Shown: positions 33,030 through 44,046 of the stretch, in pieces | How the letters are laid out: each line of letters starts with the position of its first letter | Position numbering within the stretch: the stretch's first letter is position 1 | Source: Natrinema salsiterrestre | Lineage (GTDB): Archaea > Halobacteriota > Halobacteria > Halobacteriales > Natrialbaceae | Direction: 5' to 3' | Length of the DNA stretch: 64,000 nt | NCBI RefSeq assembly: GCF_029502005.1 | Contig: NZ_JAMQOT010000007.1 | Location: 1-64,000 of the forward strand | Program-made: the position numbers and the translations under genes | Notes under the pieces: model-generated | What the model saw: the letters and a program-made list of their open reading frames with translations, nothing else | The model's database searches: none | What the model was told of the DNA's origin: nothing

Positions 33030-34610
33030 ATGGCAATGGAACTGAATCGCGACAAACGACGAGAGATTTCACGCGAGTATTTCTCGAAGGAACGGATCGC
33101 CGAACACCACTACCGGTCGTTCAACGCCTTCCTCAACCGAGGGATGCAGGAGGTCGTCGACGAGAAGGCGACGATCGACACGGACATCGGCGACAAGGAA
33201 GGGGAAGAGCCGGTCCACGTCGAACTGGGCGACGTTCGCGTCGTCACGCCGCGCGTTCGGGAGGCGGACGGCTCCGAGGAACTGCTGTACCCACAGGAGG
33301 CGCGCCTTCGGAACATCACCTACTCCGCGCCGGTGTTCATGGAGATGTCCATCGTCAAGGGCGAGGAGGGCGACCAGCGGGTCGTCGACTCGACCGAGAC
33401 GAAGATCGGCCGGATGCCGATCATGGTCGGCTCCGATAAGTGTAACATCGCCGGTTTCTCCGACGAGGAACTGATCGAAATCGGCGAGGACCCCGCAGAC
33501 CCGGGCGGCTACTTCATCGTCAACGGCTCCGAGCGGGTGCTGATGACGAGCGAGGACCTCGCACCGAACAAGATCCTCGCGGAGTACGACACCAAGTACG
33601 GCGACGAGATTCAGGTCGCCAAGACCTTCTCCCAGCGCCGGGGCTACCGCGCGCTGGTGCTCTGTGAACGGACGCGCGACGGCCTGCTCGAGGTCTCGTT
33701 CCCCTCGGTATCGGGCTCGATCAACTTCGTGACGCTCGTTCGTGCGCTGGGCCTCGAATCGGACGAGGAGATCGTCCACAAGGTCTCGAACGACCCGGAG
33801 GTCGTCAAGTACATGCTGGAGAACCTCGAGGAAGCGGAAGTCCAGACCGAGGAGGAAGCCATCGAGGAACTCGGGAAGCGCGTCGCCTCCGGCCAGGGGA
33901 AGAACTACCAGCTCAAGCGGGCCAACTACGTCATCGACCGCTACCTCCTCCCCCATCTCCACGAGGACGGCGTCGAAGAGGAAGACGTCCGGATCAACAA
34001 GGCCCACTACCTCTGTCGGATGGCGGAGGCCTGTTTCGAACTCGCGCTCGGACGGCGCGAATCCGACGACAAGGACCACTACGCGAACAAGCGACTGAAG
34101 GTCAGCGGCGACCTGATGAAGGACCTGTTCCGGACCGCGCTGAACAAGCTGGCCCGGGACGTGAAGTACCAGCTCGAGCGCGCCAACATGCGCAACCGAC
34201 AGCTCTCGGTCAACACGGTCGTCCGCTCGGACGTCCTGACCGAGCGCCTCGAGCACCCGATCGCGACGGGGAACTGGGTCGGCGGGCGCTCCGGCGTGAG
34301 CCAGCTGGTCGACCGGACGGACTTCATGGGGGTTCTCTCCCACCTGCGCCGCCTTCGCAGTCCGCTCTCGCGGAGCCAACCCCACTTCGAAGCGCGGGAC
34401 CTGCACGCGACCCAGTGGGGTCGCATCGGCCCCTCCGAGACGCCGGAGGGACCGAACTGCGGACTGGTGAAGAACTTCGCGCAGTCGATGGAGCTCTCCC
34501 AGAACGTCGAGGACGAACAGGAACTCAAACGCGAACTCGCGTCGATGGGCGTCGAGGGCATTCCGGGCCTCGAGGGTATCGAACGGACGACCGCATCAGG
34601 GGACGACTAA
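33030..34610 (+). CDS. rpoB2: DNA-directed RNA polymerase subunit B''
   Basis: The 526-aa protein is the N-terminal half of RNA polymerase beta subunit, split as usual in halophiles. It has GSDKCNIAGF..., the lobe and fork parts NGSERVLMTSEDLAPNKI, and ends near fork LHATQWGRIGPSETPEGPNCGLVKN. Start ATG 33030 (a second ATG at 33036). Rifampicin-region residues are at the archaeal state. It pairs with rpoB1. Confidence 0.95.
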   Translation: MAMELNRDKRREISREYFSKERIAEHHYRSFNAFLNRGMQEVVDEKATIDTDIGDKEGEEPVHVELGDVRVVTPRVREADGSEELLYPQEARLRNITYSAPVFMEMSIVKGEEGDQRVVDSTETKIGRMPIMVGSDKCNIAGFSDEELIEIGEDPADPGGYFIVNGSERVLMTSEDLAPNKILAEYDTKYGDEIQVAKTFSQRRGYRALVLCERTRDGLLEVSFPSVSGSINFVTLVRALGLESDEEIVHKVSNDPEVVKYMLENLEEAEVQTEEEAIEELGKRVASGQGKNYQLKRANYVIDRYLLPHLHEDGVEEEDVRINKAHYLCRMAEACFELALGRRESDDKDHYANKRLKVSGDLMKDLFRTALNKLARDVKYQLERANMRNRQLSVNTVVRSDVLTERLEHPIATGNWVGGRSGVSQLVDRTDFMGVLSHLRRLRSPLSRSQPHFEARDLHATQWGRIGPSETPEGPNCGLVKNFAQSMELSQNVEDEQELKRELASMGVEGIPGLEGIERTTASGDD

Positions 34611-34613
34611 CTC

Positions 34614-36443
34614 ATGAGCAGCCAACAACGAGAGGCGAAAGTATACGTCAACGGGTCGCTGGTCGGGACGCATCCCGACCCGCACGAACTCGCAGAACAG
34701 ATCCGCGAAGCGCGACGCATCGGCGACGTCAGCGAGATGGTCAACGTCTCGGTGAAAGACCGCACCCGCGAAGTGATCGTCAACGCCGACGCGGGACGGG
34801 CCCGACGACCGCTACTGGTTGTCGAGGACGGCGAACCTCGCATCTCCCAGCAGGAGATCGAGGCGCTCCAGGACGGCGACCTCGAGTTCGAGGACCTCGT
34901 CGATCACGGCTACATCGAGTTCATCGACGCCGAGGAGGAAGAGGACATCCTCGTCGGCGTCGACGAGGACGATCTGACCGAGAAGCACACGCACCTCGAG
35001 ATCGACCCGTCGCTGATCTTCTCGATCGGTGCGGGGATGATCCCCTATCCCGAGCACAACGCCTCGCCCCGCATTACGATGGGGGCGGGGATGATCAAGC
35101 AGTCGCTGGGGCTGCCGAGCGCGAACTACCGGATCCGACCGGACACGCGCCAGCACCTGCTGCACTACCCGCAGCTCTCGATGGTGAAGACCCAGACGAC
35201 CGAGCAGATCGGCTACGACGAGCGGCCGGCCGCACAGAACTTCGTCGTCGCCGTGATGAGCTACGAGGGGTTCAACATCGAGGACGCGCTGGTCATGAAC
35301 AAGGCCAGCGTCGAGCGCGCGCTCGCGCGCTCACACTTCTTCCGGACCTACGAGGGCGAGGAACGCCGCTACCCCGGCGGTCAGGAGGACCGCTTCGAGA
35401 TTCCGAGCCAGGACGTCCGCGGTGCCCGCGGCGAGGAAGCCTACACCCACCTCGACGAGGACGGCCTCGTCAACCCCGAGACGACGGTCGACGAGAATAG
35501 CGTCCTGCTGGGGAAGACGAGCCCGCCGCGCTTCCTCGAGGAGCCCGACGATATGGGCGGTCTCTCGCCCCAGAAGCGGCGTGAGACCTCCGTCACCATG
35601 CGCTCGGGCGAGTCCGGGATCGTCGACACCGTCACGCTCATGGAGGGCGAGGACGGCTCGAAGCTCTCGAAGGTCTCCGTGCGCGACGAACGGATCCCCG
35701 AACTCGGGGACAAGTTCGCGTCGCGACACGGCCAGAAGGGGGTCGTCGGCCACCTCGCGCCACAGGAGGACATGCCCTTCACCGAGGAGGGCGTCGTCCC
35801 CGACCTCGTCCTGAATCCGCACGCGCTGCCGTCGCGGATGACCGTCGGACACATTCTCGAGATGATCGGCGGCAAACTCGGCTCGATGGAAGGACGCCGG
35901 GTCGACGGGACGCCGTTCCTCGGCGAGGACGAGGACGAGCTCCGCGAGGGGCTCGAGGACGCCGGCTTCAACTCCGCCGGCAAGGAGACCATGTACTCCG
36001 GGATCTCCGGCGAGAAGATCGACGCCGAGATCTTCGTCGGTGTCATTTTCTACCAGAAGCTCTACCACATGGTCTCGAATAAGCTGCACGCCCGTTCGCG
36101 CGGGCCGGTGCAGGTGCTGACCCGCCAGCCGACCGAGGGGCGCGCCCGCGAGGGTGGGCTCCGTATCGGAGAGATGGAACGCGACGTGTTCATCGGCCAC
36201 GGGGCGGCCATGACGCTGAAGGAACGACTGCTCGACGAGTCCGACCGCGAGTTCATCCACGTCTGTGCGAACTGCGGGATGAGCGCGGTCGAGAACGTCG
36301 AACAACGGCGCGTCTACTGTCCGAACTGCGACGAGGAGACCGATATCCACGAGATCGAGATGAGCTACGCCTTCAAGCTCCTGCTCGACGAGATGAAGGC
36401 CCTGGGTATCGCACCGCGACTCGAACTGGAGGACGCCGTCTAA
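34614..36443 (+). CDS. rpoB1: DNA-directed RNA polymerase subunit B'
   Basis: The 609-aa protein is the C-terminal half of beta. It has [30 protein letters not shown] (active-site wall), [13 protein letters not shown], and a C-terminal zinc site [11 protein letters not shown] with YCPNC. Four bases separate it from rpoB2, and rpoA1 follows after four. Confidence 0.95.
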   Translation: MSSQQREAKVYVNGSLVGTHPDPHELAEQIREARRIGDVSEMVNVSVKDRTREVIVNADAGRARRPLLVVEDGEPRISQQEIEALQDGDLEFEDLVDHGYIEFIDAEEEEDILVGVDEDDLTEKHTHLEIDPSLIFSIGAGMIPYPEHNASPRITMGAGMIKQSLGLPSANYRIRPDTRQHLLHYPQLSMVKTQTTEQIGYDERPAAQNFVVAVMSYEGFNIEDALVMNKASVERALARSHFFRTYEGEERRYPGGQEDRFEIPSQDVRGARGEEAYTHLDEDGLVNPETTVDENSVLLGKTSPPRFLEEPDDMGGLSPQKRRETSVTMRSGESGIVDTVTLMEGEDGSKLSKVSVRDERIPELGDKFASRHGQKGVVGHLAPQEDMPFTEEGVVPDLVLNPHALPSRMTVGHILEMIGGKLGSMEGRRVDGTPFLGEDEDELREGLEDAGFNSAGKETMYSGISGEKIDAEIFVGVIFYQKLYHMVSNKLHARSRGPVQVLTRQPTEGRAREGGLRIGEMERDVFIGHGAAMTLKERLLDESDREFIHVCANCGMSAVENVEQRRVYCPNCDEETDIHEIEMSYAFKLLLDEMKALGIAPRLELEDAV

Positions 36444-36446
36444 ACC

Positions 36447-39377
36447 ATGCAAAACAGTAGCACACCGAAAGACATCGGACAGATCTCCTTCGGGCTCATG
36501 GAGCCCGAGGAATACCGGGAGATGAGCGCGACGAAGATCATCACCGCCGACACCTACGACGACGACGGGTTCCCCATCGACATGGGACTGATGGACCCGC
36601 GACTCGGCGTGATCGACCCCGGCCTCGAGTGCAAGACCTGCGGCAAGCACTCGGGTTCCTGTAACGGCCACTTCGGCCACATCGAACTGGCCGCGCCCGT
36701 GATCCACGTCGGCTTCACGAAACTCATCCGGCGGCTCCTGCGCGGGACCTGTCGGGAGTGTTCGAAGCTCCTCCTCACCGAGGACGAACGCGACGAGTTC
36801 CGCGATCAGCTCGACGAGTCCCGCAAGCTGAGCCGGGATCTCAACGACGTGACCAAGGCCGCGATCCGGCAGGCCCGCAAGAAGGACAAGTGTCCCTTCT
36901 GTGGCGAGATCCAGTACGATATCGACCACGAGAAGCCGACGACCTACTACGAGGTCCAGCAGGTCCTGACCAGCGAGTACTCCCAGCGCATCGCCGGTGC
37001 GATGCAGGGCGACGAGGAGGAGGGCATCGAGCGGACGACGCCCGACGAACTCGCCGAGAAGACCGAGATCGAACTCACTCGAGTCAACGAGATCCTCTCG
37101 GGCTCGTTCCGCCCGCGCGAAAGTCAGCGCAAGGCCATCGAGAAGGCCCTGGACATCGACCTGACCGAGGAGGACACGAACAAGCTGATGCCCAGCGACA
37201 TCCGGGACTGGTTCGAGAACATCCCGGACGAGGACATCGAGGTACTGGGGATCAATCCAGAGCGGTCCCGTCCCGAGTGGATGATCCTCACCGTCCTTCC
37301 CGTCCCGCCGGTCACCGCGCGACCGTCGATCACGCTGGACAACGGCCAGCGTTCCGAGGACGACCTCACGCACAAGCTGGTCGACATCATCCGGATCAAC
37401 CAGCGGTTCATGGAGAACCGCGAGGCCGGTGCGCCCCAGCTGATCATCGAGGACCTCTGGGAACTGCTGCAGTACCACGTCACGACGTTCATGGACAACG
37501 AGATCTCGGGGACGCCGCCGGCGCGACACCGCTCCGGCCGGCCGCTCAAGACCCTCTCCCAGCGACTCAAGGGCAAGGAGGGTCGCTTCCGCGGGTCGCT
37601 GTCCGGGAAGCGCGTGAACTTCTCGGCTCGGACCGTCATCTCGCCGGACCCGACGCTCAGTCTGAACGAGGTCGGCGTCCCGGACCGCGTCGCAAAGGAG
37701 ATGACCCAGACGATGAACGTCACCGAGCGAAATCTTCAGGACGCCCGTCGGTTCGTCTCGAACGGGCCCGAGGGCCACCCCGGCGCGAACTACGTCCGAC
37801 GGCCGGACGGTCGTCGACTGAAGGTGACCGAGAAGAACTGCGAACAGCTCGCCGAGAAGGTCGAGGCCGGCTGGGAGGTCAACCGCCACCTCATCGACGG
37901 CGACATCGTCATCTTCAACCGCCAGCCGTCGCTCCACCGGATGTCGATCATGGCCCACGAGGTCGTGGTCATGCCGTACAAGACGTTCCGGCTGAACACC
38001 GTCGTCTGTCCGCCGTACAACGCCGACTTCGACGGCGACGAGATGAACATGCACGCGCTGCAAAACGAGGAGGCCCGCGCCGAAGCGCGCGTCCTCATGC
38101 GCGTCCAGGAACAGATGCTCTCGCCGCGCTTCGGCGAGAACATCATCGGGGCCATTCAGGACCACATCTCCGGGATGTACCTCCTGACCCACGACAACCC
38201 CCGATTCAACGAGACGCAGGCGCTGGACCTGCTCCGTGCGACCCGGATCGACGAGCTGCCGGAACCCAGCGGCATCGACGACGAGGGCGAGCCGTTCTGG
38301 ACCGGTCACGCCGTCTTCTCCGAACTCCTGCCCGACGACCTCGACCTCGAGTTCACGGGCACGATCGGCGACGAGGTCGTCATCGAGGACGGCCAGTTGC
38401 TGCAGGGAACCATCGCCGAGGACGAGGTCGGCGAGTTCGGCGGCGAGATCGTCGACACGATCACGAAGGTCTACGGCAACACCCGCGCCCGGATCTTCGT
38501 CAACGAGGTCTCGACGCTGGCGATGCGTGCCATCATGCACTTCGGGTTCTCGATCGGGATCGACGACGAGACGATTCCGGAGGAGGCCCAGTCCCGCATC
38601 GACGAGACGATCGACGACGCCAACGACCGCGTCGAAGAGCTGATCGAGGCCTACGATAACGGCGAGCTCGAGAGCCTCCCCGGTCGAACGATCGACGAGA
38701 CCCTCGAGATGAAGATCATGCAGACGCTCTCGCGTGCGCGTGACAACGCCGGGAACATCGCCGACGAGCACTTCCAGGACGACAACCCGGCCGTCGTCAT
38801 GGCCAACTCCGGTGCCCGCGGATCGATGCTCAACCTGACCCAGATGGCCGGTGCGGTCGGTCAGCAGGCGGTTCGTGGCGAGCGAATCAACCGCGGCTAC
38901 GAGGATCGAACGCTCAGCCACTACGAGCCAAACGACCTCTCGGCGGAGGCACACGGCTTCGTCGAGAACTCCTATACGAGCGGGCTCACGCCGCGGGAGT
39001 TCTTCTTCCACGCGATGGGCGGCCGCGAGGGCCTGGTCGACACGGCGGTCCGGACCTCCAAGTCCGGCTACCTCCAGCGGCGGCTGATCAACGCCCTCTC
39101 CGAACTCGAGACGCAGTACGACGGCACGGTCCGAGACACCTCGGACACGATCGTCCAGTTCGAGTTCGGCGAGGACGGCACCTCGCCGGTCAAGGTCTCC
39201 TCGGGAGACGACAACGACATCGACGTCGAGCACATCGCCAGCCGCGTGCTCGACTCCGAGTTCGACTCTGAGGAAGAGCGCGAGGCGTTCTTCGACTCCA
39301 AGCCGCGGCCGACGAACCTCTCCGAACACGCCGACGATCGACTGACCGAGGGCACGGAGGTGACCTCCGATGACTAA
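36447..39377 (+). CDS. rpoA1: DNA-directed RNA polymerase subunit A'
   Basis: The 976-aa protein is the larger part of beta'. It has the zinc region [20 protein letters not shown] (about 61-80), a second Cys pair CPFCGE, and the catalytic Mg-binding [12 protein letters not shown] (Asp triad near 527-531). The C-terminus overlaps the start of rpoA2 by eight bases (39370-39377). Confidence 0.95.
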   Translation: MQNSSTPKDIGQISFGLMEPEEYREMSATKIITADTYDDDGFPIDMGLMDPRLGVIDPGLECKTCGKHSGSCNGHFGHIELAAPVIHVGFTKLIRRLLRGTCRECSKLLLTEDERDEFRDQLDESRKLSRDLNDVTKAAIRQARKKDKCPFCGEIQYDIDHEKPTTYYEVQQVLTSEYSQRIAGAMQGDEEEGIERTTPDELAEKTEIELTRVNEILSGSFRPRESQRKAIEKALDIDLTEEDTNKLMPSDIRDWFENIPDEDIEVLGINPERSRPEWMILTVLPVPPVTARPSITLDNGQRSEDDLTHKLVDIIRINQRFMENREAGAPQLIIEDLWELLQYHVTTFMDNEISGTPPARHRSGRPLKTLSQRLKGKEGRFRGSLSGKRVNFSARTVISPDPTLSLNEVGVPDRVAKEMTQTMNVTERNLQDARRFVSNGPEGHPGANYVRRPDGRRLKVTEKNCEQLAEKVEAGWEVNRHLIDGDIVIFNRQPSLHRMSIMAHEVVVMPYKTFRLNTVVCPPYNADFDGDEMNMHALQNEEARAEARVLMRVQEQMLSPRFGENIIGAIQDHISGMYLLTHDNPRFNETQALDLLRATRIDELPEPSGIDDEGEPFWTGHAVFSELLPDDLDLEFTGTIGDEVVIEDGQLLQGTIAEDEVGEFGGEIVDTITKVYGNTRARIFVNEVSTLAMRAIMHFGFSIGIDDETIPEEAQSRIDETIDDANDRVEELIEAYDNGELESLPGRTIDETLEMKIMQTLSRARDNAGNIADEHFQDDNPAVVMANSGARGSMLNLTQMAGAVGQQAVRGERINRGYEDRTLSHYEPNDLSAEAHGFVENSYTSGLTPREFFFHAMGGREGLVDTAVRTSKSGYLQRRLINALSELETQYDGTVRDTSDTIVQFEFGEDGTSPVKVSSGDDNDIDVEHIASRVLDSEFDSEEEREAFFDSKPRPTNLSEHADDRLTEGTEVTSDD

Positions 39378-40563
39378 CGTCCACTACAACGTCGACGACG
39401 ACACGATCGCGGTCGTCGAGGACACCGACCTCCCCCGGCGGCTCAAGGACGAAGTCTACGAGACGCTCGAGGCCCGCGAGGGCGCGACGGTCGAGGAGGC
39501 CGACGAACTCGCGAAGGCGGTCGAGTCTCGGTACCTCGACACTCGCGTCGATCCGCTCGACCCCGTCGGGACGGTCTCGGCCCAGTCGATCGGCGAACCC
39601 GGCACGCAGCTGACGATGAACACGTTCCACTACGCGGGGGTCGCGGAGATCGACGTGACCCAGGGGCTGCCCCGGCTGATCGAGCTGGTCGACGCGCGGA
39701 AGACCCCGGACACGCCGATGATGACCGTCTACCTCGAGGGCGAGTACGCCACCGAGCGCGAGAAGGCCCACGAGGTCGTCTGGAACATCGAGGCGACCAA
39801 GATCCTCGCGCTGGGCGACGTCTCGACGAACGTCGCGGACATGCGCGTCCAGATCGCGCTCAACGAGGACACCCTCGAAGAGCGGATGATCTCCGCCGAG
39901 GAAGTCGCCGGAATCATCGAGGACTCGCTGGGCGTGAAGACGGTCCAGCAGGGCACGCAGATCGAGTTCGGCCCCGAGGAGCCGTCCTATCGCGACCTCC
40001 TCCAGCTCGTCGAGGAGCTCCGCGAGATCACCTTCAAGGGAATCGAAGAGGTCTCGCGCGTCGTCATCCGCCGCGAAGAACTCGAGGACGGCGAGGAGTT
40101 CGTCCTCTACACCGAGGGGTCGGCCTTCGGGGACGCCCTCGAGATCGAGGGCGTCGACGCGTCGCGGACGACGTGTAACAACATTCACGAGATCCACCGG
40201 AATCTCGGAATCGAGGCGGCCCGCGAAGCGATCATCGAGGAGACGAACAACACGCTCGCCGAGCAGGGGCTGGACGACGTGAACGTCCGGCACCTGATGC
40301 TCGTCGCGGACATGATGACGAACCGCGGCGAGATCGAGTCGATCGGTCGCCACGGGATTTCGGGCTCGAAGGAGTCCGTCCTCGCCCGCGCGGCGTTCGA
40401 GGTGACGGTCAACCACCTGCTCAACGCCGCGATCCACGGCGAGGTCGACGACCTCGACGGCGTGACGGAGAACGTTATCGTCGGCAAACCGATCAAGCTC
40501 GGGACCGGCGACGTCGATCTCCGGATGGGATCGACCACCTCCGGAAACAGTCAAGCCGACTGA
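39370..40563 (+). CDS. rpoA2: DNA-directed RNA polymerase subunit A''
   Basis: The 397-aa protein is the C-terminal part of beta'. It includes the trigger-loop region [17 protein letters not shown] (about 77-93) and [26 protein letters not shown] near the end. It joins A' to complete the catalytic centre. No intein is seen in any of the four large subunits. Confidence 0.95.
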   Translation: MTNVHYNVDDDTIAVVEDTDLPRRLKDEVYETLEAREGATVEEADELAKAVESRYLDTRVDPLDPVGTVSAQSIGEPGTQLTMNTFHYAGVAEIDVTQGLPRLIELVDARKTPDTPMMTVYLEGEYATEREKAHEVVWNIEATKILALGDVSTNVADMRVQIALNEDTLEERMISAEEVAGIIEDSLGVKTVQQGTQIEFGPEEPSYRDLLQLVEELREITFKGIEEVSRVVIRREELEDGEEFVLYTEGSAFGDALEIEGVDASRTTCNNIHEIHRNLGIEAAREAIIEETNNTLAEQGLDDVNVRHLMLVADMMTNRGEIESIGRHGISGSKESVLARAAFEVTVNHLLNAAIHGEVDDLDGVTENVIVGKPIKLGTGDVDLRMGSTTSGNSQAD

Positions 40564-40566
40564 TCG

Positions 40567-40992
40567 ATGGGAGTCACCCTCGACGACGACGCTCGGCAGT
40601 ACCTCGCCGCCTTCGAGGACGTAACGGGCGTGGACGGTCGGGACTGTCTCGTCACCGACGGCGGTGACAGCCTCCTGATCGTCGTCGAACGCGGCGGTAT
40701 GAGCGAGGCGATCGGCCCCGGCGGGCGGACTGTCCAGCAGTTCGAAGAGCGGACCGACGCACAGGTCCGCCTCGTCGAAGACGCGGACGAGGCGGAGGCG
40801 TTCGTCGCGAACGTCCTCGCACCGGCGGCGGTGTACAACGTCACGATCAGCGAGAACAACGACACCGTCGCCTACGTCGAGGTCGCGGAGGACGATCGCG
40901 GCGTCGCGATCGGCTCGAACGGGCGAACGATCGACGCCGCCCGCACCCTCGCGGAGCGCCACTTCGGAATCGACGACATCCAGCTGATCTGA
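40567..40992 (+). CDS. nusA: NusA-like transcription factor (KH domains)
   Basis: The 141-aa archaeal NusA has two KH domains and no S1 domain: GMSEAIGPGGRTVQQFEE and EDDRGVAIGSNGRTIDAARTLAERHF. Archaeal NusA binds RNA and belongs by context to the rpo operon, three bases after rpoA2. It may act in termination or rRNA processing. Confidence 0.92.
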   Translation: MGVTLDDDARQYLAAFEDVTGVDGRDCLVTDGGDSLLIVVERGGMSEAIGPGGRTVQQFEERTDAQVRLVEDADEAEAFVANVLAPAAVYNVTISENNDTVAYVEVAEDDRGVAIGSNGRTIDAARTLAERHFGIDDIQLI

Positions 40993-41184
40993 CGGTCCTC
41001 GCTTCGAGGGCGAACGTTCGGCTCGATGCACGACCGGTGTGATTTCTGACGTTCGGTTCCGTCCCTGACCCCGTAACAGTCGCGCGTCTCGCGTTCCGTT
41101 CGAGTTTTAGAGCACGGCTCGTTCGTCGGCAGCGATTTCGTTCGACGATAAAAACGGGTATCCCGCCGCCACCTCCCCAATCCC

Positions 41185-41415
41185 TTACCTCGAGCCCCCT
41201 CGCTTCCCCTCGAGGAGGTCGGCAGGGACCGGACACCCACAGGGCGTGGCCTTGTGGGTGATCGGGCCGTAGCTGACGACCAGCGCGATGGGGGAATCAC
41301 AGTGCGGACACCGAAGCGGCTCTTCTCCACCCGGCGAGTTACTGGCGGGGATCGAGTCCGCGTCGACCGTCAGATCGCCGAGCCCGGACGACTCGTCGAC
41401 ATCATCGTCGCTCAT
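41185..41415 (-). CDS. Small zinc-ribbon protein (76 aa)
   Basis: The start at 41415 (MSDDDVDESSGLG) fits the acidic N-terminus; the longer frame to 41457 is unlike it. It has one CPHCDSPIALVVSYGPITHKATPCGCPV block: CxxC then CxC, a likely zinc site. It is convergent with nusA. Family members are haloarchaeal and unstudied as far as I know. Confidence 0.7.
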   Translation of the reverse strand: MSDDDVDESSGLGDLTVDADSIPASNSPGGEEPLRCPHCDSPIALVVSYGPITHKATPCGCPVPADLLEGKRGGSR

Positions 41416-41503
41416 CGGCTCCCTCGTTCGGCTCGGTTCCGTTGTCGGAACGGCCACTCGAGCGCGGCGGCCAGTTGCGTGCGATACTGTCGTCGTGCGA
41501 GAC

Positions 41504-41511
41504 GTTTATGT
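41504..41511 (+). promoter_or_regulatory. TATA-like element before the structured RNA
   Basis: GTTTATGT lies 25-28 bases upstream of the first predicted stem base, the usual archaeal TATA-to-start distance. Confidence 0.4.
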
Positions 41512-41531
41512 CTCGGTGGGAGTAAGCGAAA

Positions 41532-41634
41532 CATGGCTTTCAGATCCCGGCTAGGGGATTGGAAGCCAGTCTCGGGTGTCCTATCACCCGGGGCACTTTC
41601 GTACGCCCCCGCTGGAGTCTGACTTCCAGCTAAA
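41532..41634 (+). ncRNA. Candidate structured RNA with four consecutive hairpins
   Basis: Four hairpins lie side by side: GGCTTTCAGATCCC/GGGGATTGGAAGCC (with small mismatches) around GGCTA; CGGGTG/CACCCG around TCCTAT; GGGGC/GCCCC around a loop with ACTTTCGTAC; and GCTGGA/TCCAGC around GTCTGACT. Spacers are only a few bases and there is no open frame. A TATA-like element sits about 25 bases ahead. The string of hairpins could be an H/ACA guide RNA or a leader for rpsL, but I could not place a clear ACA box or kink-turn. Strand is inferred from the TATA site. Confidence 0.5.
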
Positions 41635-41993
41635 TATTCGGCTGAATTCTACTTATATCTAATGGAAAATGGGAGGTAGGAAGCGGCGCTTCTATCGAAA
41701 GCTGCCATGGTGTGCATTCCGGCCGGTACTCGACAGTTCGACGCGCTTTGGTTCCGACTCGTTCGCGACCGACGGGTGGTTGCCCGTTCGCGTGCGACAG
41801 CTCACCGGTCGTCCCGCACGTGTGACAACCAAGAAACCTCTCGCCCGCCGAGCGTCGCTAACCATCGCTCCGACGGTAACTCGAGTCAGCGAAACGCCCG
41901 CAGAGTCGGCGAACAATGTGCCTAAAGCGATCTGGCGGCGTTACGGCGATTCGAAACGGGTCGCTTAAGTGCCTTCGTTGGGAAATCACCTCC

Positions 41994-42422
41994 ATGGCAA
42001 ACGGCAAATACGCCGCGCGCAAGCTCAAGAAGGACCGCCAGAATCAGCGGTGGTCCGACTCGGACTACGCGCGCCGCGCCCGTGGACTTCGCGAGAAGTC
42101 CGACCCGCTCGAGGGCGCGCCCCAGGCTCGTGGTATCGTACTCGAAAAGGTCGGCATCGAAGCCAAACAGCCCAACTCGGCGATCCGAAAGTGCGTCCGA
42201 GTGCAGCTGATCAAGAACGGGAAGCAGGTCACCGCGTTCTGTCCCGGTGACGGCGCTATTTCGTTCATCGACGAACACGACGAAGTCACCATCGCCGGGA
42301 TCGGTGGGGCGAAGGGTCGTGCGATGGGCGACCTCTCCGGCGTCAACTACAAGGTCGACAAGGTCAACGGCGTCGCGCTGAAAGAACTCGTTCGCGGAAA
42401 CGCCGAAAAGCCGGTGCGATAA
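41994..42422 (+). CDS. rpsL: 30S ribosomal protein S12
   Basis: The 142-aa protein starts at ATG 41994 ([20 protein letters not shown]); the longer frame from 41916 is rejected. It carries [25 protein letters not shown] (decoding-centre loop) and ends [10 protein letters not shown]. The archaeal S12 form binds 16S rRNA near the A-site. It is followed by rpsG after two bases. Confidence 0.95.
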   Translation: MANGKYAARKLKKDRQNQRWSDSDYARRARGLREKSDPLEGAPQARGIVLEKVGIEAKQPNSAIRKCVRVQLIKNGKQVTAFCPGDGAISFIDEHDEVTIAGIGGAKGRAMGDLSGVNYKVDKVNGVALKELVRGNAEKPVR

Positions 42423-42424
42423 TC

Positions 42425-43033
42425 ATGGCTGCAGAAGATCAACCGGATCCGGACGCCCCGGCCGGTGGCGCAGACGTTTCGGCGAAGCTGTTCGGCACGT
42501 GGGAGATCGGCGAGCTCGAGTACGCCGACCCCTCGACCGAGCGCTACATCACGGTTTCCCCCGTCGCTCACACCGCGGGTCGCCACGCCAGCAAGCAGTT
42601 CAAGAAATCCGAGATCTCGATCGTCGAGCGCTTCATCAACCGCTTGATGCAGACCGAGGAGAACACGGGCAAGAAACAGCAGTCGCTCAACTACGTCCGC
42701 GATGCGTTCGATCTCATCCACGAGCGCACCGAGGAGAACCCGATTCAGGTGCTCGTCACGGCCGTCGAGAACGCGGCCCCGCGAGAGGAGACGGTTCGCC
42801 TGAAGTACGGCGGGATTTCGGTCCCGAAGGCCGTCGACGTCGCCCCGCAGCGCCGCGTCGACCAGGCCCTGAAGTTCCTCGCGGAGGGCGTCTACAACGA
42901 GTCGTTCAAGACGACGACGGACGTCGAGGAGGCCATCGCCAACCAGCTCATCGGCGCGTCCAACTACGACGTTCAGACCTACGCGGTCAGCCAGAAAGAG
43001 GAGAAAGAGCGCGTCGCGGCAGCCGCACGCTAA
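42425..43033 (+). CDS. rpsG: 30S ribosomal protein S7
   Basis: The 202-aa protein has the uS7 core ERFINRLMQTEENTGKKQQSL and AVENAAPREETVRLKYGGISVPKAVDVAPQRR, ending with EEKERVAAAAR. It binds the 16S rRNA 3' domain. It shares the operon with rpsL; a T-rich run follows. Confidence 0.95.
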   Translation: MAAEDQPDPDAPAGGADVSAKLFGTWEIGELEYADPSTERYITVSPVAHTAGRHASKQFKKSEISIVERFINRLMQTEENTGKKQQSLNYVRDAFDLIHERTEENPIQVLVTAVENAAPREETVRLKYGGISVPKAVDVAPQRRVDQALKFLAEGVYNESFKTTTDVEEAIANQLIGASNYDVQTYAVSQKEEKERVAAAAR

Positions 43034-43047
43034 CGCGATTCGGCTTC

Positions 43048-43065
43048 GGTTTTCTTCGTTTTCTC
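43048..43065 (+). terminator. T-rich run after rpsG
   Basis: GGTTTTCTTCGTTTTCTCC begins about 15 bases after the stop codon, as expected for archaeal T-stretch termination. It is close but not long. Confidence 0.4.
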
Positions 43066-43238
43066 CGTCGCCACCAGTGACGTCGACGAGCCAGCACGGC
43101 GGTGTTTCGATGTCGATTCGATCGGCCTCGTGCGTGCGAGTCGAGTCGAAAGGGAGTCTATCGGACCGCCGAGCGTCGCGACGCCGACACTGAGCGGCTT
43201 GGCTCGTAGTATCGACGCGGAAGCCCTGTCGTGGTGCG

Positions 43239-43937
43239 TTACGCTCGATCTACCGGGAGCCAACCGGACGAGTAGGTGCCGTCGTCGATGACCCATCGTT
43301 CCTGTGCGTCGCCGTTCCGTTCCCGGAGTTCGACGACCACGTCGAAAAGCGGCGACAGGGTCGGGACGATCCTGTCGTCCCGGTCTACCGGCAGGTGGTA
43401 CTGGGCCATCCCGCCGACGTGCTGGGTTCGCCCGTTGATCAGGTGCAGAAACTTGAACACGCGCTGGTTTCCGTACGCCTCGAGGAGCGGGACCAGCGAG
43501 TCGATGCTGACCCTGACCTCGGCGGGCTCGAGCCCGTTCGCGTCGGCTTCGAAGGCGTCGATCGCGTTCGCGATGGCGATCCCGAGATCGGTTAAGGTGT
43601 CGACGTCCGTCGGTCCGGTTTCGCTCGGCCGGCTCGATACGGCACCGCGTGCAGCGACTGGGGGATCCGCCGGATCGTAGCTGATGACCGAGAGCGTGTC
43701 CGAGTCGACGTCGCCGACGAAGCGGGAAATGTGGTGGGGGCCGCTGGTCGTCGAGACGAGGACGCGTCGCCGGACCCGATCGCTGCCGCGGCTGAGGAGT
43801 CGCTGGCTGGCGTCTCGATGCCGGGCGGGTTGGACGGACCCGACGACGAGGACGCTCGTTCCCTGCCGTTTCAATCGCGACAGTTCGTTGGAAAACCCCT
43901 CTCCTGCCCTTCCCACGCGGTCCGTTCCCGAAAGCAT
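43239..43937 (-). CDS. DUF7504-family protein, paralogue of 2257-2958
   Basis: From ATG 43937 the 232-aa protein starts MLSGTDRVGRAGEGFSNELSRLKRQGTSVLVVG, the RecA/KaiC-like strand-loop start where a Walker A would be, but with no GKT. It continues with DVDTLTDLGIAIANAIDAFEA, VRVSIDSLVPLLEAYG and a C-terminal LPVDRDDRIVPTLSPLFDVVVELRE. The layout is the same as the DUF7504 protein near the window start. It lies on the minus strand inside the ribosomal/EF-2 cluster, so it is likely an inserted gene with its own promoter. Confidence 0.65.
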   Translation of the reverse strand: MLSGTDRVGRAGEGFSNELSRLKRQGTSVLVVGSVQPARHRDASQRLLSRGSDRVRRRVLVSTTSGPHHISRFVGDVDSDTLSVISYDPADPPVAARGAVSSRPSETGPTDVDTLTDLGIAIANAIDAFEADANGLEPAEVRVSIDSLVPLLEAYGNQRVFKFLHLINGRTQHVGGMAQYHLPVDRDDRIVPTLSPLFDVVVELRERNGDAQERWVIDDGTYSSGWLPVDRA

Positions 43938-44046
43938 CTCGTCTATGTTGCAGTAATATTGGTCCGTAAACAATAAGCGTTCGGGTCGAATTCCGTTTTT
44001 TGCAGCCTCGAGCGGTTGTACTGGCGTTTCAGCCGGGTTTGACGAA

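Larger units (their letters stand above)
41416..41993. other. Region between the zinc-ribbon gene and rpsL
   Basis: The 578 bases have no supported protein gene. They contain a TATA-like GTTTATG at about 41504, the structured RNA candidate (41532-41634), another TATA-like TTATATCT near 41650, and the rpsL promoter with TATA-like CGCTTAAGTG near 41965. Confidence 0.55.

Noticed and set aside
35331-39329. Minus-strand open frame of 1332 aa across rpoB1/rpoA1
   Set aside because: Antisense shadow of the RNA polymerase genes caused by high GC content in third positions; composition is V/D/R/L-rich without any domain.
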